Source: CAYWMY01 sp046352935 (GTDB taxonomy: Bacteria > Pseudomonadota > Gammaproteobacteria > Steroidobacterales > Steroidobacteraceae). Taken from it: DNA of 64,000 nt. Below the pieces are notes generated by a model. That model made no database searches and was not told the origin of the DNA. It saw only the letters and a program-made list of their open reading frames with translations. Position numbers and translations under genes: made by a program. The number at the start of each line of letters is the position of its first letter. Positions within the stretch are counted from its first letter, which is position 1. Shown here piece after piece: positions 44,346 through 53,487 of the stretch. The stretch spans positions 25,876 through 89,875 of the forward strand of contig JAXMGR010000019.1 in the NCBI GenBank assembly GCA_046352935.1. Direction: 5' to 3'.

Positions 44346-45296
44346 TCAGCCGCGCGGATGATGCTGCGCGTGCAGCTCTTTCATGCGCTCGCGCGCGACG
44401 TGCGTGTAGATCTGCGTGGTCGACAGGTCGCTGTGACCGAGCAGCATCTGCACGACACGCAGGTCGGCGCCGTGGTTCAGCAGGTGGGTCGCGAACGCGT
44501 GGCGGAGGGTGTGCGGCGACAGTTCCTTGTCGATGCCCGCCTTCGCCGCATAGCGTTTGATGATGTGCCAGAACGCCTGGCGCGTCATGCGGTCGCCGCG
44601 CCGTGTCGGGAACAGGTAGTCCGTCTGGCGGTCCAGGAGGATCTCGCCGCGCGGCCCCTGCATGAATCCGTTGACCCAGCGGACGGCTTCGTCGCCGAGC
44701 GGGATGAGGCGCTCGCGATTGCCCTTGCCCACGATGCGCAGCACGCCCTGGTTCAGATTCAGCTGCCCGAGCGAGAGATTGACGAGTTCCGAGACCCGCA
44801 GGCCCGTCGCGTAGAGAACCTCCAGCATCGCGCGGTCGCGATGCCCGAGCGGATCGGCGACGGTGGGCGCCATCAGCAGCGATTCGACCTCCCCGATCGT
44901 CAACGACTTGGGCAGCGAGCGCCCGATCTTCGGCATCGCGATCTGCGCCGTCGGGTCGTCCTCGAGTCCCGCATCGCGCACCAGGAAACGGAAGAAGCGG
45001 CGGAAACTCGACAGCTGGCGGGCCGTGGACCGCGGTCGCGCTCCGGCCTCGACGCGGTGTGCGATGAAACCGAGCAGGTCCGTGCGCGTCGTCTTCGAGA
45101 TCTGGGTGCCCCGGGCCTGCAGCCACCGCGACAGCGCGGTGAGGTCGGCGCGATACGCGGCGAGCGTGTTGGCCGACAGCCCGCGCTCCATCCAGACCGC
45201 ATCGAGGAACCTCCCGATGACCGGATCGACGGCATCCTCCGACGCGCTGGCACCAGCGGCGCGGGCGGCGATTCCCGACTTCAGGGGTCTTGTCAT
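44346..45296 (-). CDS. xerD: Site-specific tyrosine recombinase XerD
   Basis: The 316-aa recombinase resolves chromosome dimers at dif with XerC. It has a core-binding domain (residues 20-115) and a catalytic domain with the R-K-H-R-H-Y set: R in TGLRVSEL, K in VGKGNRERL, HxxR in SPHTLRHAFATHL, H in LGHSDLSTTQ and Y in IYTHV. The C-terminus ERMKELHAQHHPRG matches chromosomal XerD, so this is not a mobile integrase. The pairing xerD-dsbC is conserved. Confidence 0.96.
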   Translation of the reverse strand: MTRPLKSGIAARAAGASASEDAVDPVIGRFLDAVWMERGLSANTLAAYRADLTALSRWLQARGTQISKTTRTDLLGFIAHRVEAGARPRSTARQLSSFRRFFRFLVRDAGLEDDPTAQIAMPKIGRSLPKSLTIGEVESLLMAPTVADPLGHRDRAMLEVLYATGLRVSELVNLSLGQLNLNQGVLRIVGKGNRERLIPLGDEAVRWVNGFMQGPRGEILLDRQTDYLFPTRRGDRMTRQAFWHIIKRYAAKAGIDKELSPHTLRHAFATHLLNHGADLRVVQMLLGHSDLSTTQIYTHVARERMKELHAQHHPRG

Positions 45297-45398
45297 GGTC
45301 CTCTCGATCTCGGGTGCATGCAGCGGCTCGATGACACCGGCCGTGCCGGCTGCCGCAGAAACGTGCGAAAAGTATCGACCGCGGGGGACACCTCATGC

Positions 45399-45433
45399 GT
45401 GATGACAATCACATAAAGTGGCGCGCATTGACA
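45399..45433 (+). promoter_or_regulatory. FNR-like dyad and -35 element upstream of the plsC-like gene
   Basis: GTGATGACAATCAC at 45399-45412 is a 5-4-5 perfect dyad one symmetrical substitution from the FNR/Anr consensus TTGAT-N4-ATCAA. A consensus TTGACA lies at 45428-45433, with no clear -10 at a standard distance. Both sit in the xerD/plsC divergent gap. Confidence 0.3.
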
Positions 45434-45485
45434 TAAACGAACCCAGTTCACAGATTCTGGCCGGGAAGCCCCGCGAAATCGCCTC

Positions 45486-46217
45486 GTGAAGACAGTGACG
45501 CAATGTTCGATCCGTGGCGTCTGGTCGTGGTTCGTCCTCGCCACGACGGGACTCGCCGCGGCGCCGTTCATCGCATTGCTGCCGCGCCTCGCGTGGCGCC
45601 GGCAGGCGGGGCGCGTCGCGGTACGCACATTCCTCGCCCTCTCCGGCGTGCGCCTGCGCGTCACGGGAATCGATCACCTGCCACGCGGCGCCGCGGTAGT
45701 GGTCGCGAATCACGCCAGCTATCTCGACGGCCCGGTGCTCTTCGCGGGCCTGCCACCCCGTTTTGGATTCGTCATCAAGAAGGAAGTTTCGCGCCTGCCG
45801 GTCGCCGGCCTGCTGCTGCGTCGCCTGGGCCACGAGTTCGTCGAGCGGTTCAACCGCCATGCCGGGGCGATCGACATGCGGCGCATCCTGCGGGCCGTCG
45901 CGGGCGGACGATCGTTGGCCTTCTTCCCGGAAGGCACGATCACGGCACGGGCCGCGCTCGGCCGCTTTCACGCCGGCGCATTCGCTGCGGCCAGTCGCGC
46001 GGGCGTGCCTGTCGTCACGGTCGTGATCCGCGGCACCCGCCGGATCCTGCCGGCCGGCCGGGTGTTCCTGCAGGGCGGCACCATCGAGATCGAGGTCCTC
46101 GGAACGCTGGCGCCCGCCGGCGATCACGAACACGCGGCGGCCATCCTGCGCGACACCGCCCGCGGGACGATCCTGCGCGCGCTGGATGAACCCGCGGTGG
46201 AGAGCCTGCCGGCCTGA
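45486..46217 (+). CDS. 1-acyl-sn-glycerol-3-phosphate acyltransferase-like (PlsC family)
   Basis: The 243-aa membrane-associated acyltransferase has an N-terminal hydrophobic helix (WFVLATTGLAAAPFIALL), the NHxxxxD catalytic motif as NHASYLD, and the acceptor motif FFPEGTITA. It probably makes phosphatidic acid or transfers another acyl group. The start is GTG with no strong ribosome site, so the N-terminus is uncertain by a few residues. Confidence 0.9.
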   Translation: MKTVTQCSIRGVWSWFVLATTGLAAAPFIALLPRLAWRRQAGRVAVRTFLALSGVRLRVTGIDHLPRGAAVVVANHASYLDGPVLFAGLPPRFGFVIKKEVSRLPVAGLLLRRLGHEFVERFNRHAGAIDMRRILRAVAGGRSLAFFPEGTITARAALGRFHAGAFAAASRAGVPVVTVVIRGTRRILPAGRVFLQGGTIEIEVLGTLAPAGDHEHAAAILRDTARGTILRALDEPAVESLPA

Positions 46218-46284
46218 CGCCGCGCCCGCGACACCCCGGCCGGGCGCATGCCAGAATGCGGCGCAGCATCGGGTGGCCAGCAGC

Positions 46285-46890
46285 ATGACCGGAACACCAG
46301 AGCCATACCTCTCGACGCGCGAGGCCGCCGAAGAGCTCAACGTGTCCCTGCGCACGGTACAGCTGTGGGTCGAGGCCGGACTGCTGCGCGCCTGGAAGAC
46401 CGAAGGCGGCCACCGCCGCATCTTCCGTTCGTCGCTGGACGAGTTGCTCGCGAACCGCGTGCGCCGGATCGCGACCACCGCTCGCGGTGCCCGGCCCGCG
46501 CGGGTGCTGCTGGTCGAACCCGAGCCGGATGCGCGGCGCCTCCTGGAACTGCACCTGCGTTCCTGGGGACCGGGACTGGAAACCCAGGCCGTCAGCAACG
46601 GCTTCGACGCCCTGTTGCGCATCGGACGGCAGATCCCGGACCTGATCATCACCGAACTCAAACTGCCCGGCATGGACGGCATCAGCATGATCCGCGCGCT
46701 CCGGGCCAACCTGCCCACCCGCGACCTCGGGATCATCGTCGTGACGTCCCTGGCGCGGGCGACACTGCGTGAACGGGGCGGGCTGCCCGCCGACATCACC
46801 GTCCTGACGCGGCCGCTCCGTTTCGACGACCTGCGCGGACTCGTGCTGGGACGTCTCGGCGAGGATTGCACTCTGACGGTGGCCGGCTGA
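46285..46890 (+). CDS. Excisionase/MerR-type HTH fused to a degenerate receiver domain
   Basis: The 201-aa protein has a MerR/excisionase-like winged HTH at residues 7-55 (YLSTREAAEELNVSLRTVQ, GLLRAWKTEGGHRRIF), then a receiver-fold domain from about 70. The receiver lacks its chemistry. The acidic pair after beta-1 reads VEPEPD instead of DD, the phospho-acceptor position reads IITELKLPGMDG with Glu in place of Asp, and the conserved Lys before Pro is Arg (LTRPL). It is thus a pseudo-receiver, perhaps locked by the Glu in an active-like state or responding to another ligand. It sits alone between the PlsC-like gene and an SDR gene. Targets are unknown. Confidence 0.88.
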   Translation: MTGTPEPYLSTREAAEELNVSLRTVQLWVEAGLLRAWKTEGGHRRIFRSSLDELLANRVRRIATTARGARPARVLLVEPEPDARRLLELHLRSWGPGLETQAVSNGFDALLRIGRQIPDLIITELKLPGMDGISMIRALRANLPTRDLGIIVVTSLARATLRERGGLPADITVLTRPLRFDDLRGLVLGRLGEDCTLTVAG

Positions 46891-46996
46891 GTCCCGGTCG
46901 CAGCGCATGCCGCCCGCGGTCTCCCGGGGGCGGCGTCTTGCGCCGCAAAATTCCCGCAGCGTAGACTCGTCGTCCCCTTGGGCGAGCAATCAATCC

Positions 46997-47758
46997 ATGG
47001 ATATCAAAGACAAGGTCATCATCGTCACCGGCGGCGGACGCGGCATCGGCCGGGCGATGGCCGAACATTTCTCGGCCCAGGGCGGGGACGTCGCAGTCTT
47101 CGACCTCAACCAGACCGACCTCGACGAGACCTGCGCGCGCTGCGCAGCCCGGGGCGTGACGGCGCGCGGCTACCTCGTCAACGTCACGAGCGAGGAGAGC
47201 GTCATCGCCGGCATGGACGCCGTGCTGCGCGACTTCGGGCGGCTGGACGTGCTGGTGAACAACGCCGGCATCACCAAGGACGGCCTGCTGGTCAAGGTCA
47301 AGGACGGTGCCGTCGTCGGCACGATGACCCTCGACCAGTGGAACGCGGTGATCGGCGTGAACCTCACGGGCGTGTTCCTCTGCGGGCGCGAAGCCGCCAC
47401 GCGCATGATCCGGCTCGGCAACGGCGGCGTGATCATCAACATCTCGTCGATCTCGAAGGGCGGCAACATGGGCCAGACGAATTACTCCGCGACGAAGGCC
47501 GGCGTCGATGCCATGGCGGTCGTCTGGGCGAAGGAACTGGCCCGCTTCGGGATCCGCGCGGCGTCGATCGCGCCCGGGTTCTCCGCCACGGATATCCTTG
47601 CGGCGATGCGGCCCGAGGTGCTCGAGAAGGTCACGGCGCCGGTGCCGCTCAAGCGGCTGGGGCAGCCTGCCGAGATCGCACACGCCGCTGCCTTCATCGT
47701 GCAGAACGACTTCTTCACGGGCCGCTGCATCGACATCGACGGCGGCCTGCGGCTCTGA
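46997..47758 (+). CDS. Short-chain dehydrogenase/reductase (FabG-like)
   Basis: The 253-aa NAD(P)-dependent oxidoreductase has the cofactor motif TGGGRGIGRAMA, NNAG, the catalytic serine in INISSIS and YSATKAG with the catalytic Tyr and Lys, and the C-terminal DGGLRL. The residue after the second strand is Asp (VFDLN), which favours NAD. It resembles 3-oxoacyl-ACP reductase-like SDRs. The substrate is unknown. Confidence 0.93.
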   Translation: MDIKDKVIIVTGGGRGIGRAMAEHFSAQGGDVAVFDLNQTDLDETCARCAARGVTARGYLVNVTSEESVIAGMDAVLRDFGRLDVLVNNAGITKDGLLVKVKDGAVVGTMTLDQWNAVIGVNLTGVFLCGREAATRMIRLGNGGVIINISSISKGGNMGQTNYSATKAGVDAMAVVWAKELARFGIRAASIAPGFSATDILAAMRPEVLEKVTAPVPLKRLGQPAEIAHAAAFIVQNDFFTGRCIDIDGGLRL

Positions 47759-47784
47759 CACGGACAGACCGGGGAGTCCGCCGC

Positions 47785-49173
47785 ATGCGCCACCTGATCC
47801 TCGTCCTGCTGTTGATGCTGCCGTCGCTGTCGCCCGCGGCCGGAACCGCGGGGCCGCAGCAGCTCCAGGTCGCGGTCGAGTACTACCGCCTGCCGAACGG
47901 CCTCCGCGTCGTACTGTCGCCCGAGCATTCCGCGCCGACCGTCACGGTCGGCGTGTTCTACCGGATCGGCTTCCGCAACGAGCCACGCGGGCGCACCGGC
48001 TTCGCGCACCTGTTCGAGCACATGATGTTCCAGGGCTCCGCGAACCTCGGCAAGATGGAGTTCATGCGTCTCGTGCAGGGCAACGGCGGCGTGCTCAACG
48101 GCTCGACGCTGTACGACTACACCAACTACTACGAGGTCGTGCCGGCGCACACGCTCGAGACCGTGCTGTGGGCCGAGGCCGACCGCATGCGCGGCCTCGC
48201 GGTCACGCAGGAGAACCTCGACAACCAGCGCAGCGTCGTGCAGAACGAGATCGCCGGCAAGGTCACGAACCAGCCCTACGGCGGCTTCCCGCTGGTACCG
48301 ATGGCCGCGACCGCGAACCGCAACTGGCACAACGCCCACAACTTCTGGGGCGAACCGGCGGACCTGCGCGCGGCCTCGCTCGACGACGTGCGGGCGTTCT
48401 TCGATGCCTATTACGCGCCGGGCAACGCGGCGCTCGTCGTGATCGGCGACTTCGAGCCGGCGCAGGCGCGAGCATGGATCGAGCGGCATTTCGGGACGAT
48501 CGCGCCACGATCCACCCCTCCGCTGCCCGATGTCTCCGAGCCCCGCCAGACGTCTGAGCGGCGTCACCGCTACACCGACCGGCTGGCGCCGCGGCCGGCG
48601 CTGGCACTCGGCTGGCACGCGCCGCCGCGCGGCTCGCGCGAGCACCTCGCGATGACGCTGCTGGACGAGCTGCTGGTACAGGGCACCGACAGCCTGCTGT
48701 GGCGGCGGCTCGTCAACGAGCGTGGCTTCACGAGCGGAGTCGGCGGCGGCCTGAACCTGATGGGCACTCCGTTCGAGTACCAGGGTCCGATGCAGTGGCT
48801 CGTCTACCTGATCCACGACTCATCGACACCGCGCGGCACGATCCTCGCCGAGATCGACGACGTGATTGCCGCCGTGCAGCGGAACGGCGTGTCCGAGGCG
48901 GACCTGCATCGCGCCCGGACGCGGCTGCGGGCCGGCCTGTATTCGATCGTCGGTTCCAGCACGCGCTTCGGACTCGCCAACCTGCTGGCGTCATTCGCGC
49001 TCTTCGACGACGACCCGTCGCGCATCAACCGCCTCGAACGCGACTTCGATGCCGTGACGCCGGGTCTCGTGCGGCGCGTGGCGCGCGAGTACCTGCGGCG
49101 CACGAACCGCACCGTGGTCGAACTCGACCCCGCCGGGGGTGATGCCGCACCGCAGCCGGAGCGTTCGCCATGA
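47785..49173 (+). CDS. M16 family zinc peptidase, catalytic subunit
   Basis: The 462-aa exported protein has a signal peptide (LILVLLLMLPSLSPAAG). The inverted zinc motif HxxEH is present as H75-LF-E78-H79 (FAHLFEHMMFQGS), with the distal glutamate in VVQNEIAGK. It carries two M16 half-domains typical of processing peptidase/PqqF-like enzymes. GGGGAG lies 8 bases upstream of the ATG. It overlaps the next M16 gene by four bases (ATGA), so the two are co-translated. Confidence 0.94.
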   Translation: MRHLILVLLLMLPSLSPAAGTAGPQQLQVAVEYYRLPNGLRVVLSPEHSAPTVTVGVFYRIGFRNEPRGRTGFAHLFEHMMFQGSANLGKMEFMRLVQGNGGVLNGSTLYDYTNYYEVVPAHTLETVLWAEADRMRGLAVTQENLDNQRSVVQNEIAGKVTNQPYGGFPLVPMAATANRNWHNAHNFWGEPADLRAASLDDVRAFFDAYYAPGNAALVVIGDFEPAQARAWIERHFGTIAPRSTPPLPDVSEPRQTSERRHRYTDRLAPRPALALGWHAPPRGSREHLAMTLLDELLVQGTDSLLWRRLVNERGFTSGVGGGLNLMGTPFEYQGPMQWLVYLIHDSSTPRGTILAEIDDVIAAVQRNGVSEADLHRARTRLRAGLYSIVGSSTRFGLANLLASFALFDDDPSRINRLERDFDAVTPGLVRRVAREYLRRTNRTVVELDPAGGDAAPQPERSP

Positions 49174-50561
49174 AGTCGCCGCTGCACCATCTCGCGTGCG
49201 TCGCCGCTCTCGTACTGGCGATGTCGACGGCAACGGCCGCGGAATCGCCGCCGCCGCCCGGCGCGCCACGGGACTTCGTCCTCCCGTCGGAGAATCGCTT
49301 CACGCTCGACAACGGCTTCGAGGCGACGCTGGTCGAGTACGGCATCGTCCCGCAGGTCACGCTCGTCGCCGTGGTCGCGGCGGGCAACGCGGACGAGGGT
49401 GCACAGACCTGGCTCGCCGACCTCGTGGGCGACATGCTGGAGCAGGGTGCGGGCGATCGTGATGCGGCCGGATTCTCGCGGGCCGCCGCCGATCTCGGCG
49501 GTGAGCTCGCGGTCAGCGTCGGCCCCGACCAGACCTCCCTCTCGCTCACCGTGCTCGGCGAGCACGCGGCCGAGGCGGTGGCGCTGCTCGCGGATGTGCT
49601 GCAGCGGCCCCGGCTGCCGGCCGCCGAACTGCCGCGCCTGAGAGCCGACCGCGCACGGCAGCTCGCCATCGCGGCGACCGATCCGGACTCGCTGGCCGAC
49701 GAGGCGTTCCAGGCCGCGATGTACGGCGATCATCCCTACGGGCGCGTGCTGCCGACGGCCGCGCAGCTCGAGACCTACACCGCCGAGGACCTGCGGCGTT
49801 TCCATGCCGCGAACTTCGCTGCGTCGCGTACACACCTGTACGTGGCGGGCCGCTTCGATGCGGCCGCGGTGGGCACGGCGATCCGCTCGGCGTTCGCGGG
49901 CTGGCAGCGCGGAACCGCAACCGCCCGCCCCGCCCTGCCGGCACCCGGCGCTCCCGTGCTGCGACGGATCGCCTTCCCGGGCGCGCCGCAGACCGTGGTG
50001 CGGCTGGGGATGCGCATCCCCGGTCCCGCGGATCCCGACTTCGTGGCATTCTCGGTCGCGAATGCGCTCCTCGGCGGCGGCCTGCCGTCGCGCATCACCA
50101 GCAACCTGCGCGAAAGGCACGGGTACGCCTATTCGCCTTCGACGTCGGCCGTGCCGCAGCTCCAGGGCAGCCACTGGCTGCTCGATGCCGAAGTGACGAC
50201 CGAGCACACCGCCGATGCCCTTCGCGAGGCGATGACCGAGATCCGCAGGCTGCGCGAGGAGCCACCTCCGGCCGCGGAACTCGAGGGCATCAGGAATTTC
50301 AGGGCCGGACTGTTCGTGATCCGCAACTCGACGCCGCAGGGCCTCATCGGCCAGCTCGCGTTCCGCGATCTGTACGGGCTGCCGGCGGACTACCTCGCGC
50401 GCCAGGTCGCGCGCATCCGCGCCGTCACGCCGGAACAGGTGTCGGACGTGCTGAAGCGCTGGCTGGACCCGCGACAGCTGTCGCTGGTGGTGGTCGGCGA
50501 ACCCGCGACCGTGGACAATCAGGTCCCTGCGCTGCCGGGCGAAGGCCCGCAACCCCAGTAA
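49170..50561 (+). CDS. M16 family peptidase, non-catalytic partner subunit
   Basis: The 463-aa exported protein (signal ending MSTATAAE) has the M16 fold, but at the place of HxxEH it reads DLVGDMLEQG, so no zinc site is possible. Like the alpha subunit of mitochondrial processing peptidase it probably pairs with the catalytic subunit encoded just upstream and helps bind substrate (Gly-rich LLGGGLPSRI loop present). Confidence 0.92.
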   Translation: MKSPLHHLACVAALVLAMSTATAAESPPPPGAPRDFVLPSENRFTLDNGFEATLVEYGIVPQVTLVAVVAAGNADEGAQTWLADLVGDMLEQGAGDRDAAGFSRAAADLGGELAVSVGPDQTSLSLTVLGEHAAEAVALLADVLQRPRLPAAELPRLRADRARQLAIAATDPDSLADEAFQAAMYGDHPYGRVLPTAAQLETYTAEDLRRFHAANFAASRTHLYVAGRFDAAAVGTAIRSAFAGWQRGTATARPALPAPGAPVLRRIAFPGAPQTVVRLGMRIPGPADPDFVAFSVANALLGGGLPSRITSNLRERHGYAYSPSTSAVPQLQGSHWLLDAEVTTEHTADALREAMTEIRRLREEPPPAAELEGIRNFRAGLFVIRNSTPQGLIGQLAFRDLYGLPADYLARQVARIRAVTPEQVSDVLKRWLDPRQLSLVVVGEPATVDNQVPALPGEGPQPQ

Positions 50562-50620
50562 CGAGACGAGCGGCGAGGCGGACCGCGCCGGGCGGTGCCG
50601 ACGGAGCCGGAGGAAGAGCA

Positions 50621-52222
50621 ATGTCGGATCGTGATGTGATGGAGTACGACGTGATCGTGGTCGGCGCGGGCCCGGCGGGGCTCGCGAGCGCGATCCGCCT
50701 CAAACAGCTGAAGCCCGATCTGAACATCGGCGTGCTGGAGAAAGGCGCCGCCGTCGGGGCCCACTCGCTGTCCGGCTGCGTGCTCGAACCGGGGCCGCTC
50801 GATGCGCTCGCGCCCGAGTGGCGCAACGAGCCGCCCGGCATCTGCGTGCCGGCGAAGCGCGACGAGTTCCTGCTGCTCACGCGCACCGGAGCGCTGAAGC
50901 TGCCCACGCCGCCCGCGATGCACAACGATGGCAACTTCATCATCTCCCTGGGGCTGCTGACGCCGTGGCTCGCGGCGAAGGCCGAATCGCTCGGCATCGA
51001 CGTGTTCCCGGGATTCGCGGCCTCGGAACCACTCTTCGGCGAGGACGGCAGCGTCATCGGCGTACGCATCGGCGACATGGGCCTCTCGCACGACGGCTCG
51101 CCGGGTCCCAATTTCCAGCCGGGCGCCGACATCCACGCCGGGACCACGATCATCGCGGAGGGTTGCCGCGGCAGCATCGCCAAGAAGCTGATCGCCCGCT
51201 TCGGGCTCGATGCCGGCCGCTCGCCGCCGACCTTCGGCCTCGGTTTCAAGGAGCTGTGGCAGCTGCCCGAGGGCCGCGTCGAGGCCGGCCTGATCCAGCA
51301 CACCATCGGCTGGCCGGTGGACAACCGCACCTACGGCGGCAGCTTCCTCTATCACCTCGACCAGAACCGCGTGTACGTCGGCTACGTCGCCGGTCTCGAC
51401 TACACCGATCCGCGCTTCAAGCCCTTCGAGGCCTTCCAGCAGTTCAAGCACCACCCGCGCATCCGCCCGCTCCTGGATGGCGGCGAGCTCCTCGCCTATG
51501 GCGCACGCACCATCGCGGCCGGCGGCTGGCAGTCGCAGCCGAAGCTCGACATGCCGGGCGCCGTGCTGGTCGGTGATGCCGCCGGCACGCTCAACGTCCC
51601 CAAGATCAAGGGTGTCCACCAGGCGATCCGCTGCGGCATGCTGATCGCCGAGCACCTCGCGGAGAAGGGCACGACCGAGGGCTTCGACGAACGCTGGCGC
51701 GCCTCGCCGGGCGGCCAGGAGCTGAAGAAGGTCCGCAACATCAAGCCCGGCTTCCACCGCGGCCTGTGGTGGGGCCTCGCGAACGGAGCCCTCGAGACCG
51801 CGACGGGCGGCCGCACGCCGTGGACGCTCGGGAACCACGTCAATCACACGGCCCTCGGCAAGCTCGACCGGACGCCCTCGCCGGACCGCGGCTGGGGTGA
51901 ACGCACGCTGAAGCCGCGCGACCGTCTGGCCGCCGTGTTCAACGCATCGACGACGCACGACGAGAGCCAGCCCGCGCACCTCAAGGTCGCGGACACCACG
52001 ATCTGCGCGACACGCTGCGTGCAGGAGTTCGGCAACCCCTGCCAGAACTTCTGCCCCGCCGGCGTCTACGAGATGGTCGACGACGGCGCCGGCGGCAAGC
52101 GCCTGCAGATCAACGCGGCGAACTGCGTGCACTGCAAGGCCTGCGACATCAAGGACCCCTACGGCATCATCACCTGGACGACGCCGGAGGGTGGCTCGGG
52201 ACCCAACTACCAGAACCTGTAG
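50621..52222 (+). CDS. Electron transfer flavoprotein-ubiquinone oxidoreductase
   Basis: The 533-aa enzyme passes electrons from ETF to ubiquinone, linking fatty-acid and amino-acid oxidation to respiration. It has the FAD dinucleotide motif VVGAGPAGLASAIRL and the second FAD motif GDAAGTLN, followed by KGVHQAI, the membrane-docking/quinone region. The C-terminal [4Fe-4S] site is formed by CVQEFGNPCQNFCPAG and CVHCKACDIKDP. GGAGG precedes the start. No etfAB genes are in the window. Its presence fits active beta-oxidation. Confidence 0.95.
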   Translation: MSDRDVMEYDVIVVGAGPAGLASAIRLKQLKPDLNIGVLEKGAAVGAHSLSGCVLEPGPLDALAPEWRNEPPGICVPAKRDEFLLLTRTGALKLPTPPAMHNDGNFIISLGLLTPWLAAKAESLGIDVFPGFAASEPLFGEDGSVIGVRIGDMGLSHDGSPGPNFQPGADIHAGTTIIAEGCRGSIAKKLIARFGLDAGRSPPTFGLGFKELWQLPEGRVEAGLIQHTIGWPVDNRTYGGSFLYHLDQNRVYVGYVAGLDYTDPRFKPFEAFQQFKHHPRIRPLLDGGELLAYGARTIAAGGWQSQPKLDMPGAVLVGDAAGTLNVPKIKGVHQAIRCGMLIAEHLAEKGTTEGFDERWRASPGGQELKKVRNIKPGFHRGLWWGLANGALETATGGRTPWTLGNHVNHTALGKLDRTPSPDRGWGERTLKPRDRLAAVFNASTTHDESQPAHLKVADTTICATRCVQEFGNPCQNFCPAGVYEMVDDGAGGKRLQINAANCVHCKACDIKDPYGIITWTTPEGGSGPNYQNL

Positions 52223-52287
52223 CCCGGCCACCGGGAACCACGGTGCCGCGCGGCCCGTTCCGCCGCGGCGCATGACGGCCCTTACGC

Positions 52288-53406
52288 ATGCGCAAGGCGA
52301 CCCGGCACTTCCTCGACAGCTATCACGCGGCGCTCGCCGAACACGGCTATCACGGCGATCCCGCGCAGGAAGCCGCCGCGCGGCGGCTGGGCGACCTGTG
52401 CGCGAGACTCGCGGCACGCGAGGCGCATCCCGGACCCGGGCTCGGGCAGCGTCTCGCCGCATGGCTCGGGCGCGGGCGGGAGCGCGCACCCGAGCGCGGA
52501 CTGTATCTCTGGGGCGGCGTCGGCCGCGGCAAGACCTTCCTGATGGACCTGTTCTTCCGGGAACTGTCCTTCGCAGCGAAGCGCCGCAGCCATTTCCACC
52601 GCTTCATGCACGACGTGCATGCCACGCTGAAGACCATCGCCGGCGTCGCCTCCCCGCTCGACGTGGTCGCGGAGCGCATCGCCGCCGACACACGCGTGCT
52701 GTGCTTCGACGAGCTGTTCGTCTCGGACATCGCCGACGCGATGATCCTCGGTGGCCTGTTCGACGCGCTGTTCGCGCGCGGCGTCACACTGGTCGCGACC
52801 TCGAACGTGCCGCCGTCGGGACTCTATCGCGACGGGCTGCAGCGCGCGCGGTTCCTGCCGGCGATCGCGCTGCTCGAACGCCACACCGAGGTCGTGGAGG
52901 TGGACGGCGGCACGGACTACCGCCTGCGCGAGCTCGAACGTGCGCCGCTGTACCTCGACTCCGGTGACGAAGACTGCGAAGCGCAGCTCGCGCGGCGCTT
53001 CGAGGCGATCGCCGGCGAGCCGGGCGCGACCCCGGGCAGCATCGAGGTCGAGGACCGCCACATCGCGGTGCGACGCGAGTTCGAGGAAGTCGTCTGGTTC
53101 GACTTCGAGGACCTGTGCGCGGGGCCCCGCGGTCAGTCGGACTACATCGAGATCGCGCGCCTGTACCACACGGTCGTCGTGTCCGGCGTGCCGGTGTTCG
53201 ACGCGAGCCTCGAGAACGAGGCGCGCCGCTTCGTCGCCCTCGTCGACGAACTCTACGACCGCGGCGTCAAGCTGGTGCTCTCCGCCGCCGCGCCTCCCGA
53301 CGCGCTCTATCGCGGTGAGCGCCTCGGATTCGAGTTCCAGCGCACCGCGAGCCGCCTCATCGAAATGCAGAGCCAGCAGTACCTCGCGCGTGCCCACCGC
53401 GGCTGA
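52288..53406 (+). CDS. zapE: Cell division ATPase ZapE (AFG1 family)
   Basis: The 372-aa AAA-type ATPase has Walker A GGVGRGKT, Walker B LCFDELFV and sensor TSNVPP. In E. coli ZapE associates with the Z-ring, and the mitochondrial relative Afg1 acts in protein turnover. Length and domain layout are normal. Confidence 0.95.
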   Translation: MRKATRHFLDSYHAALAEHGYHGDPAQEAAARRLGDLCARLAAREAHPGPGLGQRLAAWLGRGRERAPERGLYLWGGVGRGKTFLMDLFFRELSFAAKRRSHFHRFMHDVHATLKTIAGVASPLDVVAERIAADTRVLCFDELFVSDIADAMILGGLFDALFARGVTLVATSNVPPSGLYRDGLQRARFLPAIALLERHTEVVEVDGGTDYRLRELERAPLYLDSGDEDCEAQLARRFEAIAGEPGATPGSIEVEDRHIAVRREFEEVVWFDFEDLCAGPRGQSDYIEIARLYHTVVVSGVPVFDASLENEARRFVALVDELYDRGVKLVLSAAAPPDALYRGERLGFEFQRTASRLIEMQSQQYLARAHRG

Positions 53407-53487
53407 GCCCGGCACGCGGGCGAACGGCTTCGTCGGGCGCGTGTCGAACCGCTACACTGGGTTCGGAGCGGACACGGCGGAGCGCAC

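Noticed and set aside
44346..45296. Tyrosine recombinase as a sign of a mobile element
   Set aside because: It matches chromosomal XerD over its length, sits with dsbC as in E. coli, and no attachment sites or phage genes are near.
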